Shown: piece after piece, positions 19,794 through 29,567 of the stretch
Position numbering within the stretch: position 1 is the first letter of the stretch
Layout of the letters: the number at the start of each line of letters is the position of its first letter
Origin: Pseudomonas silvicola
GTDB taxonomy: Bacteria > Pseudomonadota > Gammaproteobacteria > Pseudomonadales > Pseudomonadaceae
Reading direction: 5' to 3'
DNA: 64,000 nt
Assembly (NCBI RefSeq): GCF_026651855.1
Contig: NZ_CP093280.1
Location: 1,652,001-1,716,000 of the forward strand
Translations under genes and position numbers: made by a program
Notes under the pieces: model-generated
What the model was told of the DNA's origin: nothing
Database searches by the model: none
What the model saw: the letters and a program-made list of their open reading frames with translations, nothing else

Positions 19794-20522
19794 ATGGTCA
19801 AAAGGATTCTGGTGATGGTGCTGGGCCTGCTGGCGGTAGCCCGCGTGGCCGCTTCCGAGCCGCCACCGGCACAGATAACCGTCGTCAGCGAAGAGTGGAG
19901 CGACTACACCAATGCCGACGGCACGGGCCTGGGCTGGGACATACTGCGCAAGGTGTTCGAGCCTGCCGGGGTTCAGATCCACACCCGCAGCGCACCGTAT
20001 ACCCGTTCCATGGGGTTGGTGCAGCGAGGCGAGGCCGATGCCTGGGTCGGCTCTTACCATGACGAGGTCGCCAACACGCTCTACCCCCGTTGGCACTACG
20101 ACACTGACCATATCTACGCGCTGGGGCTGGCAGACAAGCCAGCGCCTACGCTGAACACCATCGGTCGTTACCGCTTGGCCTGGGTGCGTGGCTACGGTTT
20201 CGAACGCTACCTGCCCGCCATTCACCAGTACAACGAAGTGCAGCGCCGCACTGGCATCCTCTCGATGCTGGTTCACGACCGCGCCGACTATTACATCGAC
20301 GCCTTCACCGAGGCCGACGGTATTCTCAAGGAGGCCGACAATCCGGGGCAGTTCAAGCTCACGCATATCGCGGAGCTGCCATTGTTCGTCGGCTTTGCCG
20401 ACAGCCCGAGAGGCCGGGCCCTGATGGCGCTGTTCGATCAGCGCATGGACGAGCTGGTGCCCGGTGGTGGGCTGCGGCCAATCTTCGCCCGCTGGAACCA
20501 GCCTTATCCCTTTACGCCATAA
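19794..20522 (+). CDS. Periplasmic solute-binding protein, SBP_bac_3-like
   Basis: A 242-residue exported protein with signal peptide MVKRILVMVLGLLAVARVAAS and a type II periplasmic-binding fold. ITVVSEEWSDYTNADGTGLGWDILRKVF resembles amino-acid-binding family 3, with RSMGLVQRGEADAWVGSY around residue 70. No ABC membrane or ATPase genes accompany it, so it may act as an orphan or sensor-type binding protein. The start at 19794 follows AGGGAGCAGGGCG; it lies 14 bases after pgpA and may be cotranscribed. Confidence 0.78.
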   Translation: MVKRILVMVLGLLAVARVAASEPPPAQITVVSEEWSDYTNADGTGLGWDILRKVFEPAGVQIHTRSAPYTRSMGLVQRGEADAWVGSYHDEVANTLYPRWHYDTDHIYALGLADKPAPTLNTIGRYRLAWVRGYGFERYLPAIHQYNEVQRRTGILSMLVHDRADYYIDAFTEADGILKEADNPGQFKLTHIAELPLFVGFADSPRGRALMALFDQRMDELVPGGGLRPIFARWNQPYPFTP

Positions 20523-20639
20523 GCGATCAAACTTCCTGATCTTTAGCCCCAATAATTCAGCCTAAGCGCCGTCCGTAAGCTGCTGTTACAATGCTGCCCT
20601 GGGTCAATTTTCACGTCAGATATTTGATAGGAGCACACG

Positions 20640-21257
20640 GTGCCCGTCGTTTTCGTCGCCGCTTCCAAGCTGCCAACGCCTTTTGCGCAATTCACCATGC
20701 ACGGTTTCCTCGACGAAGCCACCGGCCGCGAGCACGTTGTGCTGAGCCTGGGCGATGTAGCCGACGGCGAACCCGTGCTGGGTCGTCTGCATTCCGAGTG
20801 CCTGACCGGTGATGCCCTGTTCAGCCAGCGTTGCGACTGCGGTTCGCAACTGGAAGCTGCCCTGCAGGCCATCGCGCGCGAAGGCCGTGGCGTGTTGTTG
20901 TACTTGCGCCAGGAGGGCCGCGGCATCGGCCTGTTGAACAAGATCCGCGCCTATGAGCTGCAGGATGGCGGCGCTGATACCGTCGAGGCCAACGAGCGCC
21001 TGGGCTTCGCCGCCGACCAGCGTGATTACGCCATGTGCCTCCCAATGCTGGAACACCTGGGGGTCAAGTCCCTGCGGCTGATGACCAACAACCCGCGCAA
21101 GGTCAAGGCCCTGACCAACATGAACATCGTGGTGGCCGAGCGCGTGCCGCTGCACACTGGCCACAACCCCCACAACAAACACTACCTGGCCACCAAGGCC
21201 GGGAAGTTGGGGCACATGATGGGCAACGAACACCAGAGTGAGGTTGGCCAGGCGTGA
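20640..21257 (+). CDS. ribA: GTP cyclohydrolase II
   Basis: First committed enzyme of riboflavin synthesis, opening the GTP imidazole ring. The 205-residue stand-alone enzyme carries the complete signature [21 protein letters not shown] (zinc cysteines) and the [13 protein letters not shown] loop, then NPRKVKAL. It supplies the activity lost from the RibBX C-terminal domain at 16.8 kb. The GTG start at 20640 has AGGAG about seven bases upstream. A TACAAT at 20587–20592 is a possible -10 without a clear -35. Confidence 0.96.
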   Translation: MPVVFVAASKLPTPFAQFTMHGFLDEATGREHVVLSLGDVADGEPVLGRLHSECLTGDALFSQRCDCGSQLEAALQAIAREGRGVLLYLRQEGRGIGLLNKIRAYELQDGGADTVEANERLGFAADQRDYAMCLPMLEHLGVKSLRLMTNNPRKVKALTNMNIVVAERVPLHTGHNPHNKHYLATKAGKLGHMMGNEHQSEVGQA

Positions 21258-21294
21258 GCCTGCTACAGGCGGACCGTCAACCAGTGGCAACATC

Positions 21295-22119
21295 GTGCCG
21301 GCACGGCATTCCCCGTCAGCGCGCCTGACGCGCTGGGGGCTGATTTTTTGCCTGTTGTTCTGCACCGTGGCGTCGGCGGCGCAGCGGGTGGTCAGCCTGG
21401 CGCCTTCCTTGACGCAAATCGTCGTTGAACTGGGGGCGCAGCAGCGCCTGGTGGGCATGCTCGACGCCGGCCCGCGGCCTGCAGGCCTGGCCCAGGTGGC
21501 GTCGGTCGGGCATTACGGCCAACTCAATAGCGAAGCCTTGCTGGCGCTCAAGCCCGACCTGCTGTTGCTGTGGCCGGGCAGCGTCGGGGCGGCCCAGCGC
21601 GATCAGCTCCAGCGTCTGGGCATTGCCACGTTGGTGGTAGATCCGCATACCCTCGACGAGCTCGCAGGGCAGATCGAAGTGGTGGGCCAGCATCTGGGGG
21701 CGTCCGAGCGCGGGCAGCGCCTTGCCACCGGTATCCGACAACGGCTGGCGGCGCTCAGCGTGCGTTACCGCCGGCAGGTACCGTTGCGGGTGTTCTACCA
21801 AGTGTGGGACAAGCCGCTTTTCACGCTGGGTGGCCAGCAGATCATCAGCGATGCGCTGCGGGTGTGTGGTGGGGAAAACATTTTCAATGAACTGCGCGTA
21901 CCGGCACCGCAGGTGAGCATCGAATCGGTGTTGCAGCGCGACCCCCAGGTGATACTGGTGCCGGACCAGGCCCAGGCTGATGCCTGGCGTGCCTGGCCGA
22001 AGGTAGAGGCGGTCAAGGCAGGAAGGGTGTGGACAAGCGATGGTGCGCTGGAGCGCCCCAGTGCCGCGATGATCGATGCCGTTGAATCGCTTTGCCGCAA
22101 AATGGCGTCGCACACCTGA
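21295..22119 (+). CDS. Cobalamin-binding protein, BtuF-like
   Basis: A periplasmic-binding protein of about 274 residues in the helical-backbone (BtuF/FhuD) class. After a signal peptide (TRWGLIFCLLFCTVASAAQ) it reads RVVSLAPSLTQIVVELG, then SVGHYGQLNSEALLALKPDLLLLWPG and KPLFTLGGQQIISDALRVCGGENIF, all typical of BtuF. The start is uncertain: GTG 21295 is used here; GTG 21238, inside ribA, is an alternative. It converges on btuB. No BtuC or BtuD gene is in the window. Confidence 0.83.
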   Translation: MPARHSPSARLTRWGLIFCLLFCTVASAAQRVVSLAPSLTQIVVELGAQQRLVGMLDAGPRPAGLAQVASVGHYGQLNSEALLALKPDLLLLWPGSVGAAQRDQLQRLGIATLVVDPHTLDELAGQIEVVGQHLGASERGQRLATGIRQRLAALSVRYRRQVPLRVFYQVWDKPLFTLGGQQIISDALRVCGGENIFNELRVPAPQVSIESVLQRDPQVILVPDQAQADAWRAWPKVEAVKAGRVWTSDGALERPSAAMIDAVESLCRKMASHT

Positions 22120-22165
22120 TGGGAAGGGGTCGCCACGCAACCAGGATTTTCCCGAAAGCCCGCGC

Positions 22166-24034
22166 CTAGAGCGCTGGCTGCCACGTCAGCCCAATGGTCC
22201 AGGCGCGTCCCTGCTCTCGATACTTATGCGCCTGCCCATCAAACTCGTACAGCACCCGGCTGTACTGGCGATCGAACACGTTATCTACCTTCAGGTCGAT
22301 CTTGACCTGGGGCGTCACCGCCCAGCTGCCGCGTAACCCCATCACCGCGTACCCGCCGATCCTTTGCTGGTTGGAGGCGTCGTTATAACTGCGGCTCACC
22401 GCTTGCCAGGTCATGCCGACGCCCAGTGCCCCGAAGCGCCGGTCCAGCTCCCAATTCAACGTGCGTCGGGCCCGGCGGGTCAAGGTATGGCCGCTGTCGC
22501 GGTCGCGGGGGTCGATCACCGCTACGCTCAGGGCGCTTTCCCAGCCGAGGACTTGCTGGCGCAAGACGCCCTCGGCACCGTTGATACGCGCGTGGCCAAT
22601 GTTCTGCGGCAAAAAGTTGCTGTCCAGCACGATGGCGTCGCTAAGGTCGATACGGTACAGCGAGGTCTCCAGGCGCGTGGTATCGCTCAGGCGGCTGCGC
22701 CACTGCAGCTCATGGCTCTTCGAATGCTCCGGTGTGAGGTTCGGGTTGCTGTAGCCCGGGTAATAGAGATCGTTGAACGTCGGTGCACGGAAGCCTTCGC
22801 TGTAGGACAGCACCAGGTCATTGCTGCGGTTGACGAACCAGGTCAGTGCCGCGCTCCAGGTGTTCTGCCCACCGAACTGCTGATTCACGTCGCGGCGCCA
22901 GCCGACCTGGGTCCCGAAGCTGTCGCCGCGATAGCTGTGCTGTACGAACGCCGCGCGGTTCCAACGGCTGTCCTCATCGAAAGCGGTGCTGCTGTTGACC
23001 CTGTCCTGGAACATGTCCACACCCGCCAGCAGAGTGTGACGTTCATCCAGGCGCAGGGTGTTCTGCCAGCCAAGCGAGTCGCGGTAGGTATTGAACACGG
23101 AATGCTCGTCGCTGAGGGTGTCGCGCGATATTTCCCTGTTCTCGCTATGGCCCAGTTCCACGCGGCTCTTCCACCGCTCGGTGAGGCGGGCGTCGACATA
23201 AGTGCCGAAACTGCTCAGCTGAAAGTCGCTGTAGGGTTTTTGCCCGACCGAGGTGAGGCGTGCGGGGTCAAAACGGCCAAAAGGGTTGTCGTACTCGTTC
23301 TTGCCCTGGTTATCCAGCAGGTTGAACCCAGCCTCCAGGTCGTCGGTGAAATAATGGCTGGCGGTCAAGCTCAGGGACCGGTTGCGGTAGGCGTCATGGT
23401 CCTGGTCGCTGGCAAACGATGCATGGGTTCGGTTGATGCCCGCGCTTTCGTCCAGCCCGGCGCTGAGAGCGAAGCGGCTGTCGTCATCGGCCCCGGATAG
23501 CCCGAGGTCGTGCTGCCAGCGCCCTTCACTGCCAGCCGCCACGCGCACGCGGCCCTGCAACCCCGATTGATCGGCGCGGCGGGTAAAGATCTGGATTACC
23601 CCTGCCATGGCGTCGGCGCCATGAATTGCCGAACGGGCACCACGCAACACCTCCACCCGTTCGATCTGGTCGACGCCGAGGTGTTGCAGGTTGCTGTCGG
23701 CCGACGTGGCCGTGGCCACCCGCACCCCATCCACCAGTACGAGGGTCTGGGAGGATTGCATGCCGCGAACGAAGATCCCCGGCAGGCTGCCGCGACCGCC
23801 GCTTTGGGCCACCTGTACCCCAGGCACGCGGTTGAGCAGGTCAACGACGCTGTCGGGCTGCAGGCGATCAATATCGGCTCGTGTGAACACGGTGCTGGCG
23901 CTGGTACTGGTGTCGCGGGATTCGCGCTGCCGGTTGGCAGTCACCAGCGTGTCGGCCAGCTTCAACGGCTCATCGTCGGCAAAAGCGTCCGGCGGGCACA
24001 GCAGGGCGAGGGGCAGCAGCAGGGCGGGGCGCAT
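22166..24034 (-). CDS. btuB: TonB-dependent vitamin B12 receptor BtuB
   Basis: Outer-membrane TonB-dependent receptor of 622 residues. Signal peptide MRPALLLPLALLCPPDAFA, a TonB box-like LADTLVTANRQ, a plug domain (VVDLLNRVPGVQVAQSGG, SLPGIFVRGM, IERVEVLRGARSAIHGADAMAGVIQIFTR), and a 22-strand barrel ending LTWQPAL. Length matches E. coli BtuB (about 614). AAGGA sits seven bases before the ATG. The convergent BtuF-like gene supports B12 transport. A cobalamin riboswitch cannot fit in the 57-base gap after dxs, and none is seen. Confidence 0.9.
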   Translation of the reverse strand: MRPALLLPLALLCPPDAFADDEPLKLADTLVTANRQRESRDTSTSASTVFTRADIDRLQPDSVVDLLNRVPGVQVAQSGGRGSLPGIFVRGMQSSQTLVLVDGVRVATATSADSNLQHLGVDQIERVEVLRGARSAIHGADAMAGVIQIFTRRADQSGLQGRVRVAAGSEGRWQHDLGLSGADDDSRFALSAGLDESAGINRTHASFASDQDHDAYRNRSLSLTASHYFTDDLEAGFNLLDNQGKNEYDNPFGRFDPARLTSVGQKPYSDFQLSSFGTYVDARLTERWKSRVELGHSENREISRDTLSDEHSVFNTYRDSLGWQNTLRLDERHTLLAGVDMFQDRVNSSTAFDEDSRWNRAAFVQHSYRGDSFGTQVGWRRDVNQQFGGQNTWSAALTWFVNRSNDLVLSYSEGFRAPTFNDLYYPGYSNPNLTPEHSKSHELQWRSRLSDTTRLETSLYRIDLSDAIVLDSNFLPQNIGHARINGAEGVLRQQVLGWESALSVAVIDPRDRDSGHTLTRRARRTLNWELDRRFGALGVGMTWQAVSRSYNDASNQQRIGGYAVMGLRGSWAVTPQVKIDLKVDNVFDRQYSRVLYEFDGQAHKYREQGRAWTIGLTWQPAL

Positions 24035-24053
24035 GGCGTGTCCTTGCAATGCG

Positions 24054-24085
24054 CTTCCCGGGGCCCTGTGAGGACGCCCGGGAAG
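24054..24085 (-). terminator. Hairpin in the dxs–btuB junction
   Basis: Perfect 9-bp inverted repeat CTTCCCGGG / CCCGGGAAG with a 14-base loop, starting seven bases after the dxs stop and ending about 20 bases before the btuB ATG. There is no T-run, so it may be an mRNA stability or attenuation element rather than a full terminator. Confidence 0.5.
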
Positions 24086-24091
24086 TCTGGC

Positions 24092-25987
24092 TCAGAGACC
24101 GAGCAGTTGCAGGCGCCGGGCCACGGCGGCTTCGATGCCGGCCTCGTCCAGGCCGCATTCGGCCAGCATCTGGGCGGGTTTGGCGTGTTCCACGTACGTA
24201 TCCGGCAGCCCCAGGTGCAGCACGGGCTTGAGCAGGTTCTCGCGGGCCAGGAACTCGCTGACCGCGGCACCGGCGCCGCCCATGATGCTGTTTTCCTCGA
24301 CGGTCACCAGCAGTTCATGACGGGCAGCGATGTCGCGCACCATGGCCTCATCCAGTGGCTTGACGAAGCGCATGTCGACCACGGTGGCGTCGAGTTTCTC
24401 GGCCACTTTCAGGGCTTCGGCCAATTGCACGCCGAACACCAGCAAGGCCGTCTTGCTGCCTTGGCGGCGAATGATACCCTTGCCGATTTCCAGCGGCTCC
24501 AGGCCTGCCTCGATAGGCGCGTTGGGGCCGGTGCCACGGGGGTAGCGCACTGCGGCCGGGCCCGGGAACAGGTGCCCGGTGGTGAGCATCTTGCGCAGTT
24601 CGTTCTCGTCGCTCGGGGTCATGATCACCATGCCCGGAATGCAGCGCAGGTACGACAGGTCGAAGCTGCCGGCGTGGGTCGGCCCATCTTCGCCCACCAG
24701 GCCGGCGCGGTCGATGGCAAACAGCACGTCGAGGTTCTGCACCGCCACGTCATGCACCAACTGGTCATAGCCGCGCTGCAGGAAGGTGGAATAGATAGCC
24801 ACCACCGGCTTGGCGCCTTCGCAGGCCATGCCCGCGGCCAGGGTCACCGCGTGCTGCTCGGCGATGGCCACGTCGAAATAGCGCTCGGGGTAGCGTTCGC
24901 TGAAGTCGACCAGGTCCGAGCCTTCCTTCATCGCCGGGGTAACGCCCACCAGGCGTTCGTCGGCGGCGGCCATGTCGCACAGCCACTGGCCGAATACCGC
25001 GGAGTACTTCGGCCCCGTGGCTTTCTTCGGCGCGGCGGGCGCGTTCAACGGCTCCAGCTTGGTGATGGCGTGGTAGCCGATCGGGTCCACTTCGGCCGGC
25101 GCGAAGCCCTTGCCCTTCTTGGTGACCACATGCAGGAACTGCGGGCCCTTGAGGTCTCGCATGTTGCGCAGGGTAGCCACCAGGGTGGGCAGGTCGTGGC
25201 CGTCGATGGGGCCGATGTAGTTCCAGCCCAGCTCTTCGAACAGGGTGCCGGGTACCAGCATGCCCTTGGCGTATTCTTCGGTACGGCGGGCAATCTCCCA
25301 GGCGCCTGGCAGGCGCGACAGCACTTTCTTGCTGCCTTCGCGCATGCTGGCGTAGGTGCGGCTGGACAGGATCTTCGCCAGGTAGTTGGACAGGCCACCG
25401 ACGTTGCGCGAGATCGACATGTCGTTGTCGTTGAGGATCACCAGCATGTCGGCGTTGACCTCGGGTGCGTGGTTCAACGCCTCGAAGGCCATGCCGGCAG
25501 TCAGTGCGCCATCACCGATCACGGCGATGGATTTGCGCCCGCTGTTCTGCAGGCGCGCGGCGATGGCCATGCCCAGGGCGGCACTGATGGACGTGCTGGA
25601 GTGGCCGACGCCGAAGGTGTCGTACTCGCTCTCGCTACGCCGCGGGAAGGCCGCGAGGCCGTCCTTCTGGCGCAGGCTGGCCATGCGCTCGCGACGACCG
25701 GTCAGGATCTTGTGCGGGTAGGCCTGATGGCCCACGTCCCACACCAGGCGGTCGTCTGGCGTGTCGAAGACGTAATGCAGCGCAATCGTCAGTTCGATGA
25801 CGCCCAGGCCGGCACCGAAGTGCCCGCCGGTCTGGCCAACGGTATAGAGCAACTCCTGGCGCAGTTCATCGGCCAGGGTTTCCAGCTCGGCTTCACCCAG
25901 GTGGCGCAGCCCGGCCGGCGTGTCGGCACGGTCCAGCAGGGGCGTCAGCGGGCGTTCGCGGGGAATCTCTTGAAACGTCGTGGGCAT
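24092..25987 (-). CDS. dxs: 1-deoxy-D-xylulose-5-phosphate synthase
   Basis: Thiamine-diphosphate enzyme that condenses pyruvate and glyceraldehyde 3-phosphate, the first step of the MEP isoprenoid pathway; DXP also feeds thiamine and pyridoxal synthesis. The 631-residue protein has [39 protein letters not shown], the ThDP motif [16 protein letters not shown]…LNDNDMSIS, and the transketolase-type [18 protein letters not shown]. It follows ispA by about 96 bases, the usual xseB-ispA-dxs order. Confidence 0.97.
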   Translation of the reverse strand: MPTTFQEIPRERPLTPLLDRADTPAGLRHLGEAELETLADELRQELLYTVGQTGGHFGAGLGVIELTIALHYVFDTPDDRLVWDVGHQAYPHKILTGRRERMASLRQKDGLAAFPRRSESEYDTFGVGHSSTSISAALGMAIAARLQNSGRKSIAVIGDGALTAGMAFEALNHAPEVNADMLVILNDNDMSISRNVGGLSNYLAKILSSRTYASMREGSKKVLSRLPGAWEIARRTEEYAKGMLVPGTLFEELGWNYIGPIDGHDLPTLVATLRNMRDLKGPQFLHVVTKKGKGFAPAEVDPIGYHAITKLEPLNAPAAPKKATGPKYSAVFGQWLCDMAAADERLVGVTPAMKEGSDLVDFSERYPERYFDVAIAEQHAVTLAAGMACEGAKPVVAIYSTFLQRGYDQLVHDVAVQNLDVLFAIDRAGLVGEDGPTHAGSFDLSYLRCIPGMVIMTPSDENELRKMLTTGHLFPGPAAVRYPRGTGPNAPIEAGLEPLEIGKGIIRRQGSKTALLVFGVQLAEALKVAEKLDATVVDMRFVKPLDEAMVRDIAARHELLVTVEENSIMGGAGAAVSEFLARENLLKPVLHLGLPDTYVEHAKPAQMLAECGLDEAGIEAAVARRLQLLGL

Positions 25988-26083
25988 CAGGCGAATCGTT
26001 ATAGATATGAAGTGGCGGCAGTTTAACCTATGCAGCGCCGACTGCCCACGCGATGACGCATCGGGTGGTTGGCGCCGGGTTGT

Positions 26084-26971
26084 TCAACTGCGACGTTCGA
26101 CAATGTAACGGGCCAGTTCGCGCAGCGGTTCGGCTGCTGCGTCAAAGGGCCGCAGGGCCTCCAGCGCCTGGTCGCGCAGCTGCAGGGCATAGGCCTTGGC
26201 CAGGTCCAGGCCCAGCAGCGCCGGGTAGGTCGGCTTGTCGCGGGCGATGTCTGCGCCCTGGCGCTTGCCCAGGGTCTGGGTGTCGCTTTCCACGTCCAGA
26301 ATATCGTCCTGAACCTGGAACGCCAGGCCGATGGCCTGTGCATAAGTCTTCAGTGCCTCGCGCTGTTCAGGCGTGGCCCGACCGCTGGCCAGCGCACCCA
26401 GTTGCACACTGGCCTCGATCAGGGCGCCGGTCTTGTGCCGGTGCATGAACTCGAGGGCGTTCTGGTCGAGCTTCTTGCCCACCGACCCCAGGTCGATGGC
26501 CTGGCCGCCGACCATGCCGGCGGGGCCCGCGGCCTTGGCCAGGACCATGGCCATCTGCAAGCGCAGGGCCTCGTTCTGAGGGCTCAGGCGATCATCCAGC
26601 AGCGCACCGAAGGCCATGCTTTGCAGCCCGTCACCGGCCAGGATCGCGCAGGCTTCGTCGAAAGCCTTGTGAGTCGTGGGCTGGCCGCGGCGCAGGTCGT
26701 CATCGTCCATGGCCGGCAGGTCGTCGTGCACCAGCGAATAGGCATGAATCAATTCCACCGCGCAGGCGGCGCCATTGCCATGCTCGGCCGGCGCGCCCAA
26801 GGCTTCGCAGGCCGCATACACCAGCAGAGGGCGCACGCGCTTGCCGCCGTTCATCACGCTGTAGCGCATGGCTTCGTAAAGCCGCGCCAGCTCAGGGGCG
26901 GGCGCGGTGAACAGGCTATTCAGGGCGCCATCGACACGTGCCTGGCAGGTGGCCTGGTAAGTGCTGATCAT
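26084..26971 (-). CDS. ispA: Farnesyl diphosphate synthase
   Basis: Prenyl transferase making farnesyl diphosphate from IPP and DMAPP/GPP. The 295-residue protein has the first Asp-rich motif in [22 protein letters not shown] and the second in [13 protein letters not shown], plus [11 protein letters not shown] near residue 43. Its ATG overlaps the xseB stop by four bases, so the two are coupled. Confidence 0.97.
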   Translation of the reverse strand: MISTYQATCQARVDGALNSLFTAPAPELARLYEAMRYSVMNGGKRVRPLLVYAACEALGAPAEHGNGAACAVELIHAYSLVHDDLPAMDDDDLRRGQPTTHKAFDEACAILAGDGLQSMAFGALLDDRLSPQNEALRLQMAMVLAKAAGPAGMVGGQAIDLGSVGKKLDQNALEFMHRHKTGALIEASVQLGALASGRATPEQREALKTYAQAIGLAFQVQDDILDVESDTQTLGKRQGADIARDKPTYPALLGLDLAKAYALQLRDQALEALRPFDAAAEPLRELARYIVERRS

Positions 26972-27210
26972 TCGGGCTGTTCCGCGTCAAAGGGCTCTTG
27001 GGTCAGCTCCCCGTCGCGTTCGAGCAGCACTTGCACCTTCTGTTCGGCCTGGGCCAGCGCGGCCTGGCAGTCGCGGGTCAGGCCAATGCCTTGTTCAAAG
27101 GCGGCCAGGGAATCTTCCAGCGACAATTCGCCGTTTTCCAGACGCTCGACCAGGGTTTGCAGATCGGCCAGCGATTGCTCGAAATCCACGGAAGCTTTCT
27201 TACGGGCCAT
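26968..27210 (-). CDS. xseB: Exodeoxyribonuclease VII small subunit
   Basis: An 80-residue helical subunit of ExoVII. Family pattern: [32 protein letters not shown], then the [15 protein letters not shown] helix. Start MARKKAS at 27210; the frame remains open upstream but without family similarity. First gene of the xseB-ispA-dxs-btuB minus-strand unit. Confidence 0.95.
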   Translation of the reverse strand: MARKKASVDFEQSLADLQTLVERLENGELSLEDSLAAFEQGIGLTRDCQAALAQAEQKVQVLLERDGELTQEPFDAEQPE

Positions 27211-27367
27211 GGCGGCTCTCTCGACAGGGTTCAAACCGCGCGACACTAGCAGAGCAGGGCGCCACGGGCAAATCAGTGGTTGCAAAACACTGTTGCAGGT
27301 TGGCGCCGTTGGTCACTTTTTCGCCAGTGCAGCGCAAATTTCTTGAGTGCCCCATGCGCCTGCCTTA

Positions 27368-27383
27368 CTGTATATAAAAACAG
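27368..27383 (+). promoter_or_regulatory. LexA (SOS) box
   Basis: CTGTATATAAAAACAG matches the gammaproteobacterial LexA operator CTGT-N8-ACAG in full, with an A/T-rich centre close to the ideal TATATATA. It ends 14 bases before the radical-SAM gene start, so it should repress that gene and its partner until DNA damage. Confidence 0.88.
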
Positions 27384-27397
27384 TGCCGAGAAAACCC

Positions 27398-28618
27398 ATG
27401 CAGCTGATCGAGAAACTCAGCATCCTCGCCGACGCCGCCAAGTATGACGCTTCATGCGCCAGCAGCGCCGCGCCCAAGCGCAGCTCCGAAGGCAAGGCCG
27501 GGTTGGGCGCCACCGATGGCATGGGCATCTGCCACAGCTATACGCCGGACGGGCGCTGCGTGTCGCTGCTCAAGATCCTGCTCACCAACTTCTGTTTGTT
27601 CGACTGCCAGTACTGCGTCAACCGCCGCTCCAGCGACGTGCCCCGGGCGCGCTTCACGCCGGAGGAAGTCGTCACCCTGACCCTGGATTTCTACCGGCGC
27701 AATTGCATCAGCGGACTGTTCCTGAGCTCCGGTATCATCCGCTCCGCCGACTACACCATGGAGCAACTGGTGCGCGTGGCCAGACTGCTACGCGAAGAGC
27801 ATGAATTTCGCGGCTATATCCACCTCAAGACCATTCCCGAAGCCGACCCGCGCCTGATCGAAGAAGCTGGCCGCTACGCCGACCGCCTCAGCGTCAATAT
27901 CGAACTGCCCACCGACGCCAGCCTGCAGACGCTGGCGCCGGAAAAGCAGGTCAGCTCCATTCGCCAGGCCATGAGCACCATTCATGTCGGCCGCGAGGCG
28001 GTGGTCAACGAGCCCAGGGCGCCGTCCTTCGCCCCGGCCGGGCAGAGCACCCAGATGATCGTGGGTGCCGACGACACCGATGACAGCACCATCCTGCACA
28101 GCGCCGAGAGCCTGTACGGCAATTTCAAGCTCAAGCGGGTGTACTACTCGGCGTTCAGCCCGATTCCCAACAGCCCCAAGAGCGTGCCCCTGGCTGCGCC
28201 GCCACTGATGCGCGAACACCGTCTGTATCAGGCCGATTTCCTGTTGCGCGGCTATGGCTTCAAGGCCGGTGAGCTTTTTCAGGGCCCCGGCCACCTGGCG
28301 CTGGACATCGACCCCAAGCTGGCCTGGGCGCTGGAACACCGCGATGTGTTTCCCCTGGATCTCAACCGTGCCGAACCTGCCTTGATCGCGCGTATCCCCG
28401 GCATCGGCATTCGTACCACTCAGCGTCTGGTGGAGCTGCGCCGCCAGCGCCGCATTCGCTACGAAGACCTCACACGTCTGCGCTGCGTGTTGGCCAAGGC
28501 CAAGCCATTCCTGATCACCAGTGACTACCATCCACGCCAGGCCGAGAGCAGCAGCCACCTGTTGCGCGAACAATTGCGCGACCGCCCGGCGCCCCAGCAG
28601 ATGGGGTTATGGGGATGA
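27398..28618 (+). CDS. Putative DNA modification/repair radical SAM protein (TIGR03916-like)
   Basis: A 406-residue radical SAM enzyme. The cluster motif is NFCLFDCQYCVNRRSSD (CxxxCxxC, about residues 67–74). After the barrel, a helix-hairpin-helix-like segment (LIARIPGIGIRTTQRLVELRRQ, about 330) suggests DNA binding. This fits the family linked to uracil-DNA-glycosylase/DUF4130 genes and called putative DNA modification/repair. The start at 27398 follows the LexA box directly. The substrate and reaction are not established for the family. Confidence 0.88.
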   Translation: MQLIEKLSILADAAKYDASCASSAAPKRSSEGKAGLGATDGMGICHSYTPDGRCVSLLKILLTNFCLFDCQYCVNRRSSDVPRARFTPEEVVTLTLDFYRRNCISGLFLSSGIIRSADYTMEQLVRVARLLREEHEFRGYIHLKTIPEADPRLIEEAGRYADRLSVNIELPTDASLQTLAPEKQVSSIRQAMSTIHVGREAVVNEPRAPSFAPAGQSTQMIVGADDTDDSTILHSAESLYGNFKLKRVYYSAFSPIPNSPKSVPLAAPPLMREHRLYQADFLLRGYGFKAGELFQGPGHLALDIDPKLAWALEHRDVFPLDLNRAEPALIARIPGIGIRTTQRLVELRRQRRIRYEDLTRLRCVLAKAKPFLITSDYHPRQAESSSHLLREQLRDRPAPQQMGLWG

Positions 28619-29439
28619 TCTGCCTGGACTGCGACGACCTGTTCGCCACCTGGCGCCAACAGGCACGCTGGTTGCTCAGCCACGGGGTAGACCCCAGCCA
28701 GGTCAGTTGGGAAACCGTGGACCTGTTCGCCACCGACCAGGACCTGCCTGCCACCCCCGGGCCGTTCCAGGCGCGAATTCCGCTGGCGCTGGTCGAACAG
28801 TTGGAAGCGGCCGCCCGCTACCGTGGCCAGCAGCGCTGGAGCCTGCTGTATGAAGTGCTGTGGCGGGTGAGCCATGGTGATCGCACCGCGATGCTTGCCG
28901 GCGACAGCCTGGGCAGCGAGCTGCATCGGCGCTTGAAACAGGTTTCCCGTGAGGCCCATCACCTGCACGCCTTCGTGCGCTTCGTGGCCCTTGCGCCGGC
29001 CGAGGGCGCGGCAGGCCAGCCAGAATACGTGGCTTGGCACGAACCGGCCCACGACATCCTGGAAAGTGCCAGCGCGCACTTCATCGGGCGCATGGGTCGT
29101 CACCGCTGGCTTATTGCTACACCTCGGGATGGCGTTTACTACGACGGTGAACAACTGCACTACCAGCGCCAGTGCCCCGTGGCATGGCAGCAGATGGCGC
29201 AGCAGGCCGAAGACCCTCATGGCGAACTGTGGCTGACCTATTACAGCCACATATTCAACCCGGCGCGGCTCAACACCCGTGCCATGCAGGGGCACCTGCC
29301 CAGCCGTTTCTGGAAACACCTGCCGGAAGGGGCATTGATTCCCGGGCTGATCAGCGAAGCCCGCACGGGCAAGCAGCGGGATGGCCAGGCGGGCTCCATT
29401 GGCGCCCGCCAGGGCAAGCGCATCGTCACCGGAGGATGA
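28615..29439 (+). CDS. DUF4130-type putative DNA metabolism protein (TIGR03915-like), radical-SAM partner
   Basis: A 274-residue protein beginning MICLDCDDLFATWRQQARWLL. The pattern EAHHLHAFVRFV, YVAWHEPAHDILESASAHFIGRMG and WLIATPRDGVYYDGEQL matches the family found next to the repair-type radical SAM gene. In some bacteria it is fused to a C-terminal uracil-DNA glycosylase; here it ends at RQGKRIVTGG without that domain. The ATG overlaps the upstream stop by four bases, so both are under the LexA box. An in-frame ATG at 28609 is an alternative start. Confidence 0.85.
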   Translation: MICLDCDDLFATWRQQARWLLSHGVDPSQVSWETVDLFATDQDLPATPGPFQARIPLALVEQLEAAARYRGQQRWSLLYEVLWRVSHGDRTAMLAGDSLGSELHRRLKQVSREAHHLHAFVRFVALAPAEGAAGQPEYVAWHEPAHDILESASAHFIGRMGRHRWLIATPRDGVYYDGEQLHYQRQCPVAWQQMAQQAEDPHGELWLTYYSHIFNPARLNTRAMQGHLPSRFWKHLPEGALIPGLISEARTGKQRDGQAGSIGARQGKRIVTGG

Positions 29440-29528
29440 GCACTGCTCGACATTTCCGGCGTGTGGCCGATTGTTAAACATCAGGCAACTGGTTAATCTT
29501 CGCCCGCCTTGAAAACGGGCTATAAAGG

Positions 29529-29567
29529 GTGTCCGGGAATAGACACTCATCATCATGCATTGCAGGA
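29529..29567 (+). promoter_or_regulatory. Possible RsmA/CsrA leader of the mag operon
   Basis: The mRNA leader has a perfect 5-bp stem GTGTC / GACAC (29529–29533 and 29542–29546) with loop CGGGAATA exposing GGA. A second GGA is in the SD region (GCAGGAAGC, 29563–29570) just before the first ATG. A loop GGA plus a GGA over the SD is the layout used by RsmA. Neither site has the full A-N-GGA core. Confidence 0.45.

Noticed and set aside
23510-26026. Long plus-strand open frame opposite btuB and dxs
   Set aside because: It runs antisense across two well-supported genes and has no recognisable protein pattern.
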